Part shown: in pieces, positions 1-12,666 of the stretch
How positions within the stretch are numbered: position 1 is the stretch's first letter
Layout: each line of letters opens with the position of its first letter
Origin: Aegilops tauschii subsp. strangulata
Lineage: Eukaryota > Streptophyta > Magnoliopsida > Poales > Poaceae
Reading direction: 5' to 3'
Length of the DNA: 64,000 nucleotides
Assembly (NCBI RefSeq): GCF_002575655.3
Contig: NC_053039.3
Span: 377,681,633-377,745,632, forward strand
Made by a program: the position numbers and the translations under genes
The notes under the pieces: model-generated
What the model saw: only the letters and a program-made list of their open reading frames with translations
Told to the model about the DNA's origin: nothing
Databases searched by the model: none

Positions 1-206
1 GATGAAAAGCAAATACAATCGGAAGCCAAGCACATGCATGATTATATTTACACAAAAGGCCTTCGAAAGGTCGGCGTTCAACATAGTTTGAATACACCCC
101 CAGTGGGTGGAACTGCGCAAACCTAACAAATATTGTTCAAAGAGTAATAAACAGGAAAGCAAAGGTGGCGGATCAGGCCAAAGGTGCAACAGGCGAGCCA
201 GGAAGG

Positions 207-3200
207 TCAGTGGAGACGGCAGTGCTGGCTGGAGGAGTGGCCGGCTGGCGAGTCTCGGCTTGATTCGCCGGCTGCAGGCGGCGCGCTCGCGCACGCCTCG
301 TTGCTGGAGGCATGATCAAGCTGAGGCTGGCCGGTTGCTCCACCGTCTGGCATGGCGTCTTCACCTTCCTCTCCCTCCTCCTCTTCGCCCTCGTCACTGG
401 AGTCGATCTCCTCTGCCGAGTCCTCACCATCCGCTAGGTTCAGCCCAAACCACTCCTCCGGCTGAGCAACGCCGTCATCATTCACCTCAGGGGCAAAGGC
501 ACTAGTGTCGGTGTAGTCGGCGATCGCCGAGGCGCGCTGGATGATAGCCGGCCGCACCGCCTCCAGCTCCTCGGCCTCCTGCCGCTAGGTGGTCAGCTGG
601 GCCAAATCCAGCCCAGGATACCAAGCTCGAACGAACTCCAGTGCCCGCCTGGCGCCTGACCAAGCTGTAGAAGCCTTCCAGGCCTCGAAGCGGCCAGCCA
701 CTACCTCCAGCCATTCGGCAGTCCGACTGGGGGTACGGGGAACCACCTCGCCGGGCCAAAGGGCGACCAGCACTTGCGCCCCAACGCGCTGAAGACGGCA
801 GAGCATGTGGTGAGCCGGCTGGAGGCGGGCTTGGATCGCCAGAAGCTGCTCCTCAAGCGACCGGCGAGCACCCGGCGCGATCTCAGCCCCAGCCTACCTT
901 TGCGCGTCGCGGCGGGCCTCGATGACTTGGTTGGCGGCAACGGAGTAACCAGGGAAGTACTCTGCGCAAGTAAGAAAGAAAGTCAGAAAATGGACCAAAT
1001 GGCAGGCGGCAAGCAAAGGGACGAAGAAGAAGGCCTACCGTCGACCAAATCTTCGATCTGGCCGTAGCCGTCGCTCAGCGCTTGCCTTGCCTCAGCCTAG
1101 CTCGCCGCCTCGGTCTCGTATTCGGCTTGGAGGGCGGCCTCGCTGTCCTGCGCCGCCTTCAGGGCCGCCTTATGGCTCTCCTCCTGGTCAGCCAGCTTCT
1201 TGACCAAGCGGTCACGCTCCTTAGCCAAGGCGTTGCACTCGGCTTCCTTGGTGCGAAGGGCGGTCTGGGCCCCACCCAACTGTTCCCTCAGGTCGGCTTT
1301 GGCCTCTGCAGATATGGAAAAAAAGCAATAAGAAAGAAGTCGCCAGGAAAGATCTGGCCCGACTGCTCAGCAGTCGGCCTAAATCTCGGGGACTACACCC
1401 AGTGGGTGCGCTGACGCGCCCCCACGTGAGATAAAAGATGAAGCCCTTACTCCGGCTCTCGGTCAGATCAATGGTCTTCTGGTTCAGCTCCCGGGCCTGT
1501 GAGTTGAAGGTAGTCGCGCGGAGGTTGTGATAGTCCTGCAAATAGGACAGAGGAGCGAATAAGAACAAGATAGCAATCGAAGTCTACTAAGAAGTTCCAA
1601 GCCGCCTGCTCAGCAGCCGACTCGGAACTCGGGGACTACACCCAGTGGGTGCGCTGACGCGCCCCCATGGAAGAAATCAAGAACAAGATACCAATCGAAG
1701 TCTACTAAGAAGTTCCAAGCCGCCTGCTCAGCAGCCGACTCGGAACTCGGGGACTACACCCAGTGGGTGCGCTGACGCGCCCCCATGGACGAAATCAAGA
1801 ACAAGAAACAAAAAAAGGGGAAGACTCACCCGAATGGTCGTCCGCGTCGCGAGGAACTCTTGAGTACACTGCTTCAGCACGGTGGCTTGGGATTGAAGCT
1901 GGTTCCGGACTTCTTGCGCCGCCACGTTCAGCACGGCCGTCCCACCACCCGGCGTCCACTCCGGCGAGCTGGCGCTGGCCGTCTCCAGATCCTGGGCTGA
2001 CGAGCTAGAGCCCGCGGCCTTCTGCGGGTCCGGCGCCGAAGTCGCTTTCCCTACGCGCTGGCGCGATGGCGACCGGACCACAAGGTCTTCCCTCGCAGCC
2101 GGCTCGCCTCCAGCCGGTTGCACGGGCGGTGCGCTAGGCCGACTGCCTTGGTCCGCCCCAGTCGTCGATGGCGGTGCCGCCTCCCTCTCCAGGACGGCGA
2201 CGTCGCCCTCCTCCCTCTCCGCCACCAGCTGGTTGCCACCGGCTTCCTCCAGCGGGGGCACCGGGATCTCGGGCGCCACAGCACGAAGGGGGACGACAAG
2301 CTGCGGATGCCGGTTACGTAGGGCCTTCGCCGCCCTCTCTGCGGCTGCAGCCTCCGCCTGAGCCTCGGCCGCTGCGTCGGCTTGTGCCTCCGCCGACCTC
2401 TCCGTCGTCTCCTGCGCTGCCGTGGCAGCGGCCGCCTTCAGCTCCTCCGCCTCCCGCTCCTCCCGTGCCTCCCGCGCATTCCGCTCCATCGCCGCTTGAA
2501 GCTCGGCACGGGGGTCCACGTGGCGGGCGCTTGCAGATCCTCCCGTCGCTCCAACCACGGAGGCGGCAGCGGTCCGCTCAAGAGAAAGCGGAGCCCTGTT
2601 TTTTTAAGTCAAGACAAGGACTCAGAAGAATACCAACAAAAAAGAAGAAGGAATACGTGAGAGAATTGACACTTACGCCGAAAACATTTGTGGCTGCTTC
2701 ACCACCTTGCGGAAGCGGGCAGCCTTCGCGGCTGCCTCGTCCCGCTTGGTCGCCGCCGCCGCACTCTTGGGCTTCTTCGGCCGACTGCCGAATAGGCTCG
2801 GCGCGGCCCGGCGCTTCTGCGCGCCGCCTCGCACAGCCGGCGCGGCAGATGAACCCGCGCCATGATGATCGGACGCCGGCTGGCGACGCGGGACGACTTC
2901 CGCCTAGTCATCATCCGGCCAGTCGTCGAAGCTGGCTCCAAGCCCGGAGCCGCCTGCCTCGCCGCCTGCCCCCACGGTGTCGTCGTCCAGAGCGGCCGCC
3001 CCCAAGTCGGGGTTGTTCAAGTCGTGCGTCGTCCGGTCGGGGGGATATTGGCGCTCCACCCCCGCTGCCCCGACTGCCGGTCGAAGGAGGGGGCTCTGTC
3101 AAGACAAACCGACTGGTCAGAGTCGGCCAAGAGAAACTTGGTAACAAAAGTAAAGAAGAGAAGAAAAAGAAAGCTTACCATAGGCGGGGGATTGGCACGG

Positions 3201-4064
3201 GAGTACGGCTCCTTGCCAAACCTCCACTCGTCGGAGAGCTTGCAGTTTGCAAGGTAGTTCACCATGTGAGCTACCTCTGCATGAGGCATCTCCTTGGTAC
3301 ACAGCCGACTCTGATCGAGTTGGCCGCTCATTTGACAAATCATATGAGGGCGGCCTTGGAGCGGGACCACCCGGCGCCATGAAGGCGGCCAGCAGGTCGG
3401 GCCCGGTCAGGCCCTCCGACTGGACCACTACCCGGAGTCGCGCGATGGCGGCAGCTCCAGCAGGCGACAGCGTTTTTGCCCGATAGGACCATTGGGGCCG
3501 CCTCCCAGCCGGCGGGCCGGCTACATAAGCCAGAAAGTTGACGAAGCCGCCTTGCGGAGCGACGTTCTTCACATATAAGTAGGATCGCTGCCAGAGCTTC
3601 ACTGACTGGATCAGCGTGATGGGAGGAAAAGGATTGTCGGCTACCGGCCTCCGCATCGCGATGAAGGCGCCACTCTGAGCCGGCACGCCCCTCATGGCAG
3701 TTCCGAGCTTGGACTGAAAGAATTCCCCCCAGAGCTCGAGGGTGGGAAGGACGCCGAGGAAGCCCTCGCACAAAGTGACGAAGGCAGACAACAGCACCAC
3801 CGTGTCTGGAGTAAGGTGGTGCGGCTGGAGCTAGTAGAATTCGAGGAAGGAACGGAAGAAGCCGCTCGCAGGCAGGCCGAGGCCGCGCAGGCAGTGCGAG
3901 CGGAAGATTACCCGCTCGCCCTCCTTCGGCGCCGGCGAGATCTCCCTCTCCGGCGCGAGACGGACACGCACCTGATCCTTGCCGGGCAACCGCCGCGTCT
4001 TGCAGAGGAAGTCGATGTGGTCCTCGTGGACGTTGGAGCCGTCCCAATCTCCGCCGCGCGACAT
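207..4064 (-). pseudogene. Spliced antisense gene of the Tat-like element (PF04195-type), copy 1
   Basis: The reading starts at an ATG at 4064 and ends at a stop at 207, on the strand opposite to the element's gag-pol. The first exon (about 4064-3170) encodes the domain known as 'putative gypsy type transposon' (PF04195, Transposase_28), with conserved blocks around SAFVTLCEGFLGVLPTLELW and YSRANPPP. Later exons encode an acidic middle part, an Ala/Glu-rich coiled coil (about 2560-1900), short helical exons, and a C-terminal exon 961-207 ending in an acidic stretch. The last intron has a proper acceptor (cgcag, 962-966 on the + strand). Breaks: an in-frame TAG at 3831-3833 and a frame change near 3380. 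The biochemical role of this family is unknown. Exon layout matches copy 2 at 25304-29090. Confidence 0.75.
1561..1796. repeat. 118-bp tandem duplication in an intron of the antisense gene
   Basis: Two almost identical 118-bp units (1561-1678 and 1679-1796) each start with aagaacaagata and contain the palindromic motif cacccagtgggtg followed by gcgctgacgcgcccccatgg. A third partial start follows at 1797. The corresponding intron of copy 2 (27573-27767) has a single unit, so the duplication is specific to this copy. Confidence 0.85.
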
Positions 4065-4264
4065 GAGGGCAAGAAGCCGATGAAAAAGGCGCGGCGACGG
4101 CAAAAGCACGACCCCGCGGCGGTGAAGCTGCGGGGTAGTGCGATGACTGGAGGGACGGCGCGGCAGCGAGGGGCTACAACGATGGAGAGGGAGAAGAAGA
4201 AGAAGAAGAAGATGGCGGAGCGAGGGCGAGTGTGCGAGCGTCTGCCGCTCCTCCTCCTCCCCCG

Positions 4265-4272
4265 ATTTATAA
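4265..4272 (-). promoter_or_regulatory. TATA-like box of the antisense gene, copy 1
   Basis: On the minus strand this reads ttataaat, about 200 bp upstream of the ATG at 4064, in a GC-rich setting. A TATA-like box is found at the equivalent place in copy 2 (25159-25165). This suggests that the antisense gene has its own promoter inside the retroelement. Confidence 0.5.
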
Positions 4273-4702
4273 CCTCGTGCGGCGAAGCCGAGGAGGCAAG
4301 GCGTAAGGGGGGCGTGGGATTAACTGCGCCCACTCCCCCATGTCCCGCGATTATTGAGCCCTAACGGCATGCAGGAACTGCCGTTGGAAGGCGAATGGCC
4401 CGTTTTGGGCCACGGAAGATTCACACCTAGGTCGAGGCGTGGAAGTGGCGGGCCCCGGCCTGCGGCGGCGCCCCGTCGCGCGCGTGGGCTGGCAGGCTCT
4501 CCCAGCCGGAGGGCGCCACGTGGCGCGCGGGCGGCAAGCGGCCGGCCCGCAACCTGGCGTGCGCGCCAGCTGGTTCCCGCCTTCAGACTTCAAAGCCTCC
4601 CCAAGACGGCGCGCCTGATCAAAGTCGGCTCCTAGATACTGGCTCCTCAAGATAGGAAGCTGATTAAGCTTCTCGTCCTCCTTTCAGCCGCGAAGCCAAA
4701 CC

Positions 4703-4717
4703 AGCTTCGGGGACTAC
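4703..4717 (+). other. Polypurine tract of copy 1
   Basis: agcttcggggactac lies immediately upstream of the TGTCGG start of the 3' LTR. The same sequence, in reverse, lies next to the 3' LTR of copy 2 (24708-24722). It fits a primer for plus-strand synthesis. Confidence 0.6.
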
Positions 4718-5912
4718 TGTCGGAGTAAATGACCACAGGTAACCTAACCGAGTCCCCCTGGCTCTTCAAAATTTATCGGGCCGATCGAGCCTTCAATCAC
4801 CCAAAGCACAGGGCCGCCTCCCCCTGCCGGCTATCTCACAGGCCGACTACTGGAAGGCGGCCCAGCCCTAAAACCCTCCCGAAGAGAGCCGCAAGAAGGC
4901 CGACTCCAAGAAGCCGGCCACAAGAAGACCGACTCCACGATGCCGGCCACAAGAGGGCCGGCTCCCGGCAAGCGGCCGAGATTGCACACTCAAGGACTGC
5001 ACCCACATAATGGTGACGAGACGGGGCGTGGATACAGTAAAGCTTGCCACCCCCGAATCCCAGAGCACACATGGCCATAGTGCGCCGTACGGGTCGGCCA
5101 TCCCCCGTCCGGCGCGGCACTGTTGCCATGTTGACCATGATGCCACCCATGACAGGCTGTCAGTACGGCCCGCTGGCGATGGGCCCCTTCAGCCAGAGAG
5201 ACGCTCGAAGGCGGCCAAGCCCCCGAGTCAGCCTGGGGTGTAGCCGGCTCCCAATAGCCGGCTACCTCACTCCCTCGAAGTATGTGCATCATTAAGGAGA
5301 CAAGACGAGGTAAGACTACAGTGAGAGCCCGCCAGACCGTGGCACTGTAGCCATGCTTACCTCGGCAAAGCCCTCGTCATCAGGGCGAGGCTACAGCAAC
5401 CAGCCGCCGGCAAGACCCCCAGGCGGTGGGGCCGGCCTGTCGACCAAGAGGCCGGCAGCCAGCGGGACCCACCAGTCGGCGGGCCCCAGCGGCCGGTGGA
5501 GAAGCCGGCGGATCCAGACACTGACGGCCTGGACCCGCATCCAGCCAGATTACCATTGTACCCCTGGGGGGTAGGCCTATATAAACCCCCCCAGGGCACC
5601 CATGCAAAGGGTTGATCTCTTAGAGTTTTAGACACCACATAGAGAGAAGAGGAGAGCTAGCCTTGCCCTTCTTCTTCCTCTAGCCGAAGAGCTCAAGGAA
5701 TCACTTGTAGCCACTTGTGTTGATCTAGTGATCATGCGGAGACCCCACAGAGCAGGACTAGGGGTGTTATCTCCACGGAGAGCCCCGCACCTGGGTAAGA
5801 TTCGCCGGCGTGCATGTCTTCGCCTTATCCCGTTTCCAAGCACCGGCGATGTCTTACTGGCTCCCACAATGATAAGCCACCCGTTGGCATATGTCGCACC
5901 TACCACCCGACA
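4718..5912 (+). repeat. 3' LTR of the Tat-like element, copy 1
   Basis: This is a 1195-bp LTR that starts TGTCGGAG and ends CCCGACA. It contains a TATA box (tatataaa, 5578-5585) upstream of the probable R region. It aligns with the reverse complement of the LTRs at 23538-24707 and 36314-37484 but is clearly diverged from them. The 5-bp target copy to the right would be gcatg (5913-5917); its partner is outside the window. Confidence 0.85.
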
Positions 5913-8800
5913 GCATGCGTGGTTGCATGTGTGCGTGTGAGTGTTGCGTGCGTGCATGGCTGCATGTGTTCGTGTGAGTGTTGTGTGCATGCATGCGTGT
6001 GTGTATAATCACCACACCAGCTCCTGTGTGTTAAAACAGACGGCTCAGCATACCAATACAAGGCCACCTTGTCCGTTGTGCCCGCGGTCATGACTTTGAA
6101 CCACCGTCCAATATTTTTTTGTCGTTTGTTTTCATTCTTACTAGCAAGATGCCCGTGCGTTGCACGTAACATCAAGATGCATTTGTATGACTAGTTTGTC
6201 TTGTGAGAGAAAAGGATGAACGAGGGAAGGCCTTATTTGCAAATGTGGAGAGGTGTGTGGGTACCTTTTTGCAAAATTGCCATAGTTTCCTTCCTATCCG
6301 TCAGATATAAATCGGACGGCCTATATTGCAGGATGGCAGGCACACCATCATCACCAACTCTGTTTTTTATAAGAGTGTAGTTATTATAAGAGTGTAGATG
6401 TAGATGTAGAGTAGATACAAGCCGACAGGTGGGCCCAATGGTAGTGAGATAATGTGATGCAACACTAGAGGTGCCACGTGGAGTGTTTAACTGGTCAACT
6501 AGTCGTGTCTTGAGCAAATACAGAGCTGTAGGGTGAGCCCATGACTGTATAATAATCACTAAACGTAAATGGTGACCGTAATGAGTGGATTCTGAAGTCC
6601 AATGTACGTATCGTGCTTTCGCTTCAAATACAATGATCGTCACTGTATATATCACGAGAGAAAGATGAAACATGCGTGAATGTGCTGGGGGCTCACTTTT
6701 AGAGGACCTGGAGATAGTTTGTGTGCATACGTGAAAGGGGCGTAGAGGGGGTGTATGCGCTGGAGAGAGAGATGCTCTTCGTTTCTCTTCATTATGACTA
6801 ACTTTATATATAGTATAAAAATATAAAAATTCACAGTGCGGAATAAATATCATTGTGGGCACCATGCAATGCAAATAAATGTTCATACTCCTCCATATAA
6901 CTTTGTAATGTTGTATATATTTAGAAATTCTAAAAAAATTGGCCACACTTTATTCAAAAGGAATGTTGTATGCGAAATAAACGTGAAGAGAGGGCTTTTT
7001 AGATCAATGGGGAACCTGATGTAACATGTGTGAATGTGTAGTTGATGTATTTGGCAGGGCCTAGAGAGGTATGTGTGTGTATTATGTATTCGAGAGAGGC
7101 ATGGATAGAGGGGTCGGCGGGGGGAGGGGCGTGGGAGAGATAGCACGAGAAATGAGAGAGGTCTAGAGAGAGAGAGACGAATATGATGTCATGGCGAGAG
7201 ATTCCCTTGAGTGTATATATGCAAGGGGGAGGAGATAGAGGCACGAGGAGAATTTTTTGTGTGTGGTGTCTGTGTTGGTATGTGTGGGTGTGAGAAGATA
7301 ATGAGACCTGGGGGCAGAGGGTGTGTCACCGTGTGAGGTCCGGTGGGTTGAGGTGAGGCCCTTGCATGGTTCAGTTCTGTCCTGCGCCACATTGGTCGGC
7401 CCGTGACGCATTTAGGGAGACCCATGGATGACTAGTCGTACAAGACAAAGATAGCAGAATTGTGAAGGACTCTGTGTCCGCTGACAAAGCCGGCTAGGAT
7501 TTGTAACCCTAGGTTCTCGGACTAAGGTAACCCCTTATCTCTGATATTACTATTCATCCAACCTAACTTTAAGGGGCATCCTACAGAATGCTCTGCTAGA
7601 ATCATACTCGTCGATTAGGAAGAGAGGTGTGAGACAATGCGTGAGAGACAGGCCTAAAGATAATGTGCATACAGGAGACACGTAGGCATGTCTATGTATA
7701 TAGAAAGGGTCGATGGGGATTGTGCATGTGTATGCTTGTGAGAGGAAGAGTGCTTATGATAAAGGTTAGTGAAAACAGTCGTAAATGGTTACGAGAGGGA
7801 GGGAGGGTTATATCGAGAGCATGTCTGCGAGAAAGACACCTCGGGAGAGAGTGTGTGAGCATGTGTGAGAGACCACCGATGGAGAGTGAAACTACACGTA
7901 AAAGACTGATGTACACATTGATTAAAGATATAAATTGTATCCAAATATTAGGATGGGATCATGATATTTGCAATTCGCGTAAGGAACGGTCATTGATCCA
8001 TCAGACATCTAGATTCTATCGAATTTGAGCATGTCTATGTTCTTATTCGACATAATTGATCCACATAGTTAGTATTTTGAACTCCAGACAATGCATCACT
8101 TTAGCAATCGAATATAAACGTGATTATAGTTCATGTTGTGTGTGTAAAGCACATTATACATATGAAAGTTACACAATGAACATTATAAATAGCTAGCTAT
8201 GAACTAGCATACATTTGAATTCAACTTAAGGTGGTTTAAAAAAATCGAATTCAACATGAAGTCCATTCAATTATTTGAATTCGATATCATGGCATTTGTA
8301 AATCATACCTAAATCATGGGGGCACCAATCTTTGCTCTGATTTTGTACATAATAGCATATATAGTCATGTACAAAATAGATTCAAATTTTGCTCCTCCAT
8401 TCCAAAATAATCGTAGTTATAGGATTTTCAAGTGTCAAAATTTCAAAAAGAAGCGGATAATTTAATGATGTTTTCAAACATACAAGGTCAAATTTAACGT
8501 TGTCTATTTAGGTCAATCCTCAAAGTTCAAGAGTACTCTAAACGTGAATGCTTCTGTTTCAAAATTTCGAACGAAGCGCCAAAAGAGCCTCTACTCGCCC
8601 GAAACTGCGTGAGACCAATGTTCGGTAGTAGAAGGAAATTACTTTTCTAACTCCGACCCGTGAAACCTACCGGCCCGACGTCCAAAGGTCTAAACCGGGG
8701 TAGATTTGTAGCTTCATCTAGACGCCACGCAACCGCCTCCGAAAAACATTCATACACAATGGCCGCCTAAGCACACATGCGCGCGGCCAAATCGCTCCTG
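5913..8800. other. Non-coding flank, no gene seen
   Basis: The stretch begins with a TG/GCATG-rich low-complexity run (5913-6005). Further on it has short repeats (ataagagtgtag, 6368-6400), a GA/TG-rich part (7060-7300), and AT-rich DNA from 7900. At 6134 there is a short motif (gcaagatgcccgtgcgttgc) that is common in grass repeats. At about 8393-8560 the sequence resembles the left half of a Stowaway-type MITE (ctcctccattccaaaataat) with no visible right end. The open frames here are short, with no recognisable domain and no codon bias. Confidence 0.5.
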
Positions 8801-9430
8801 CCCACTATTTGGGACACCTGGGATTACCATCCTATCCCCGACCCGCAGTAGGTCCGAAATTTAAGAGTGGGGCAAAGTTTGTACTTTCCCCAAATTTCAA
8901 ACAAGTGTGTCCCATCTGTTCAAAAAAGCCAAAAACAAGCGCGTCCCAGACCGAAACATGGTTCTCCCTTAGCTCCCCCCCCTTCCGATTCCCCATTCGT
9001 ACTCCGTGGGCGCCAAAACTACCTCTTCACCAGCCGCGAAACCCTGGCGTCCTCCGTCCGCCACCCCATCCCACCCATCAACCGCCGTCCTCCTCCATCA
9101 CGCGGGAGCTGATACCCCGACGTCGTCGTCCACCGCAACCTCAACCGCAACGCCCTCCAAGGATAGTAGTTGAAGCCGAGGCCGAGTCATCCGTACCCGA
9201 GCCAGTTCAACCACGCCGTCCTGCGCCTCACGCTGCCGCTCCAACTTCGCCACTGTCCACCGCACCGGAGCTATTCCTGCTACGCCGTCCTTCGCCGCCT
9301 CGGATCTGCTTCCCCTCCACCGACATACGGCCACGGCAACACAGTCAACAATTTGGCCATGGGTTCGTCTAAGCTTGCACCCTCCTCCAAAACATCAGTT
9401 TCCCCGGCAAAAAGAAGAAGATCGGCGTGA
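8801..9430 (+). other. Probable 5' region and first exon of the Transposase_24-type gene
   Basis: GC content rises here and the sequence looks like a grass 5' UTR and first exon (aaaccctggcgtcctccg near 9040). The frame at 8809-9372 begins in what looks like promoter sequence and has no domain, so I do not accept it as a protein. A more natural start is the ATG at 9359, which opens a short basic peptide (MGSSKLAPSSKTSVSPAKRR). No clear donor site was found, so the link to later exons is inferred from position only. Confidence 0.35.
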
Positions 9431-10270
9431 CATATAGAGGCGACCACACTGGCAACCGGAAATGGTACACCTCTTCCCTTATTCATGCAAATCTGATGTG
9501 TCTGCTTGCACGGTATTCATCCCACAGAAGACACTAGTTGACCGCTTCTTCTTCATACTAGATGTTCCTAGTAACTCGCGATGCACAAGGTTTCTCCTCA
9601 TATACTATTTCACCTTAGCTAGAGGTCTGTCGCCCCCTGGATTTCAATTCCTGGTCAGTTGATTCCCAATTAACGGAAGCATTACCCAACGTAACATGCA
9701 CTAGTCCGCCTATTACGCCGGGGAAGCAGCGCCTCGGTGTTTATCTTAGGGGCGTGTGGGGCCTAGAGCTGCTGGCACCCAATCTGGAGGTTGGCCGGGA
9801 TTAAAGGGATGGCCTGGGGGCGCTGCGAAGCACGGCGGTGGTGTGAGGTCGAGGGGAGGGCAGGGCGGCGGAGGTAGGGGTCTGGGCCGGTGGTCGCTGG
9901 CGGTTCGAGAAAGATCGTCAACAGTGACTGGCGGGAGGTAGACGAAGGCCATCTGCCCGTTCCTTATAGATCGGACGGTTCATAAAAAAAATCGACTGGC
10001 CTATTTATTTTCAGTCGACTGTTATCTTGAAAGGACCGCATGTGGTGGTGTGCTGGAGGAGTACCAGCATTTCATGTGCTCATATATTACAAAATCATAC
10101 GGAGTAGAATCTAATTTTGTTTGCCATGCAATGTTGTAGAGCTATCATATGTCTCCTATCATTTATTTTTCAGCCACCTGCTATTTGCTACTTTTACAGT
10201 GCACTAGTTCTGCACACACTTCACCCATACTCTCACTATTGTGTTTTTATGCAAGGGTATTTCACAATCT
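9431..10270. other. Non-coding, probably intronic
   Basis: No convincing coding signal. A G-rich stretch lies at 9745-9940, and AT-rich DNA follows from 9960 to 10250. It sits between the probable first exon and the first of the repeated exon modules. Confidence 0.35.
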
Positions 10271-12666
10271 ACCTTGACAGAAGCAGAGAAAAAAAGAGAG
10301 AAGTCGCTCCTGCTTGCTTCGCGGGCAGGCAAGACACGTGTTTTCGCTTTAAAGGTTGGATGTTTAACAGATGGAGACGGTAAGCATAGCTCTGGAGTTG
10401 ATGATCTCGCTTGCCGTGAATTACCATCCCAGGTGCTTGCTTTAACTTCACGGTGTCATATGTGGTTGCATGTTGCATATGGTGTCTAGCTTGTATTCGA
10501 AAGGCCGAAGTCGGTCTTTATCAAGATAAGGAAAAATACTTTTTACATGAACCACCATCCCGGGAGCACGAGAAGACAAATAACTAGTCAGGGCACTGGC
10601 CGAGCTAGTGACAAGCCAAGCACAGACATGCATCACCTGGAAGCCAACTAAAAAGCCATGATGGTGGCGAAGCAGCCCGCCTCCCACCAGGCTCCCAGGT
10701 CCTAGATGATCATGCTCACCACTCCAGCCGGATGTCTAGCTTGTATTGCTTCCAATTTGGTTAAATTGCATCTGCTTAGCTTACACATTATACCTTTCAA
10801 TATGACATGCCTTCCTGTTTTTGGTACATACTAGTACATCTGTCTATTAACCATGTTCTTACATCAAACTAATGTTCTTGTGTATCCCTCATCAATCACT
10901 TAAGATGAGGCGTCAGGCCAGTGGACTACTGTGATAAAAGATCCTCATTTAAAGAATGCAGCGTCAGCCACCCCACATGATTCTCAAGAAACAACAAGGC
11001 TAGATGAAGATAGTGAACGTAGCTCTATAGTTGATTACCGCATTTCCCCTACACTAGCATCGCAGGTGCTTGCTCTAACTTGGCAGCGTGATATGTGGTT
11101 GCATGTTGCATATGGTGTCTAGATTGTAATTCTTCCAATCTGGTTAAATTGCATGTGCTATTCTGCTTAGTTTATACATTATACATGTTAATGTGACATT
11201 CCTTCCTGTTTTTAGTACATAGTACATCTGTCTATTAAGCATGTCCTTACATAAAACTATTGTTTTTTTGTATCCCGCATAAATCAATATGACGAGACAC
11301 CTTTAGTATATGCAGTGTGATATTAGTTGCATCTTTCATATGATTTATAGCATGTGCTGCTTCTAATTTGTTGAAATGCCATTTATGATGGGACGCTTTT
11401 AACTTGGCAGAGTCATATTGGTTGCATCTTTCATGTGGTGTCTAGCTTGCATTGCTTCTTATTTGTTGAAATGTTTTCTTCTTATTTTACACAAACAGTT
11501 GTGAATATGCCATGTCGTCCTGCTTTTCGTATTATTCCATCCCAGAATCATGTGTTTGCCTTACATCAAAGTAGTGATTGTCAGTATCATGCACGAATGA
11601 TTTCTGAAGAGTGAATTTTATTTCTTTTTCTTGTCGGTTTTACTTGAAAAATCAAAATCAATAAAGCGGAAGGAAGTTAGCAAGGCAACGGATGAAGGTG
11701 CTCCTTCCAAATGGAGGGCCTCTACAGATTCTACTCCTCCCTCCCCCCAAGATGATTTCCAAGACAACACATGTATAGACACTCAACTTAGCTGTGTTGG
11801 TGATGAGCACGTCTCCCCTAGTGCACCATCAAAGGTGCTCCCTCTAACTTGGCACTGTTATATGTGGTTGCATGTTATGTATGATGTCTAGCTTGTATTG
11901 CTTCTAATTTTGTTGAATTTCATCTGCTTACTTTACACATTATACTTGTGACTAAGACACGTGTTCCTGTTTCTAGAACATACAATATCTGTCTATCACA
12001 CCGTGTTCTTACATCAAAGTACTACTGTTGTGTAACCTGCAACAATCACTTATCATAAGACACGTTTGACTTGGGAGTGTGATATAGGTTACATCTCGCA
12101 TTCTTTTCTAGCTTATACTACTTCTAATTTCTTAAAATGGCACTTATGACGAGACAATTTAACTTGGTAGAGTGATATTCGTTGCATCTTTCATATGGTG
12201 TCTAGCTTTCATTGCTTCTAATTTGTTGAAATGCCTTCTCCTTAGTTTACACATCATAAGTTGTGAATATGCAATGTTGTGAATATGCAATGGCACTAAT
12301 GACGAGAGACCTTTAACTTGGTAGTGTGATGTTGTTTGCATCTTGCGTATGATTTATTTCTTGTACCGCTTCGCATTTGTTTAAACGGCATTTATAATGA
12401 GACACTGTTAACTTGGCAGAGCGATATTTGTAGCATCTTTCATATGGTGTCTACCTTCCATTGCATTGCTTCTAATTTAGTGAAATGTCTTCTGCTTAGT
12501 TTACACGTCATAGTTCTGGTTATCTCATGTCGTCCTGTTTTTCGTACATATTACATCCTCCTATCATGTGGTTGTCTAACATCAAAGTTCAGTTCGTCTA
12601 TATCACGCCTCAATTTGTTCTAAAGAACTAAATTGTTATTCATTTTTCTTGTCGGCTTGACTTAAC
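10271..12666 (+). repeat. Tandemly repeated intron-exon modules of the Transposase_24-type gene
   Basis: Three exon-like segments (about 10281-10431, 10905-11065 and 11640-11836) each end in ..cag or ..aag followed by gtgcttgct or gtgctccct. After each comes the same intron-like sequence: acttggca..gtgatatgtggttgcatgttgcatatggtgtctagcttgtattgcttc, then a conserved stretch ending catctgtctatta..catgttcttacat. Shorter decayed copies lie at 11390-11480, 12060-12250 and 12320-12500. The module just before 12667 ends in the same cttgtcggcttgactt sequence as that before 11640. This looks like repeated internal duplication of one exon plus its intron. Reading frames in the segments are open but not similar to a named domain. 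Confidence 0.5.
10498..10732 (-). mobile_element. 235-bp insertion with 15-bp target duplication (short non-LTR type)
   Basis: A 235-bp block interrupts one of the repeated intron copies. It is flanked by perfect 15-bp direct repeats, tgtctagcttgtatt, at 10483-10497 and 10733-10747. A 15-bp duplication fits target-primed insertion by a LINE or SINE machinery. There is no poly(A) tail and no clear pol III box, so it may be a 5'-truncated LINE end or another retrocopy. Strand is tentative. Confidence 0.6.

Larger units (their letters stand above)
1..5912 (+). mobile_element. 3' part of a Tat/Grande-like Gypsy LTR retrotransposon (copy 1)
   Basis: The sequence ends in a full 3' LTR (4718-5912) preceded by a purine tract. 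The internal part is collinear, in reverse complement, with 24708-29880 of the complete element at 23538-37484. Gag-pol would lie to the left, outside the window. What remains is the region between the end of pol and the 3' LTR, which carries a spliced antisense gene. The two copies are clearly diverged, so they are separate insertions of one family. Assignment to the Tat/Grande group rests on that antisense gene plus the gag-pol of copy 2; a finer family name cannot be given from sequence reading alone. Confidence 0.85.

Noticed and set aside
6233..6946. 237-codon minus-strand open frame
   Set aside because: No domain, no GC-rich or coding composition, and no gene-like context in AT-rich non-coding flank.
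7420..7620. Possible LTR end near ggatttgtaaccctaggttc
   Set aside because: No partner LTR, no primer site and no target duplication could be found.
8809..9372. 187-codon plus-strand open frame
   Set aside because: It starts in promoter-like sequence and becomes proline/arginine-rich; no domain, and an overlapping frame is equally open.
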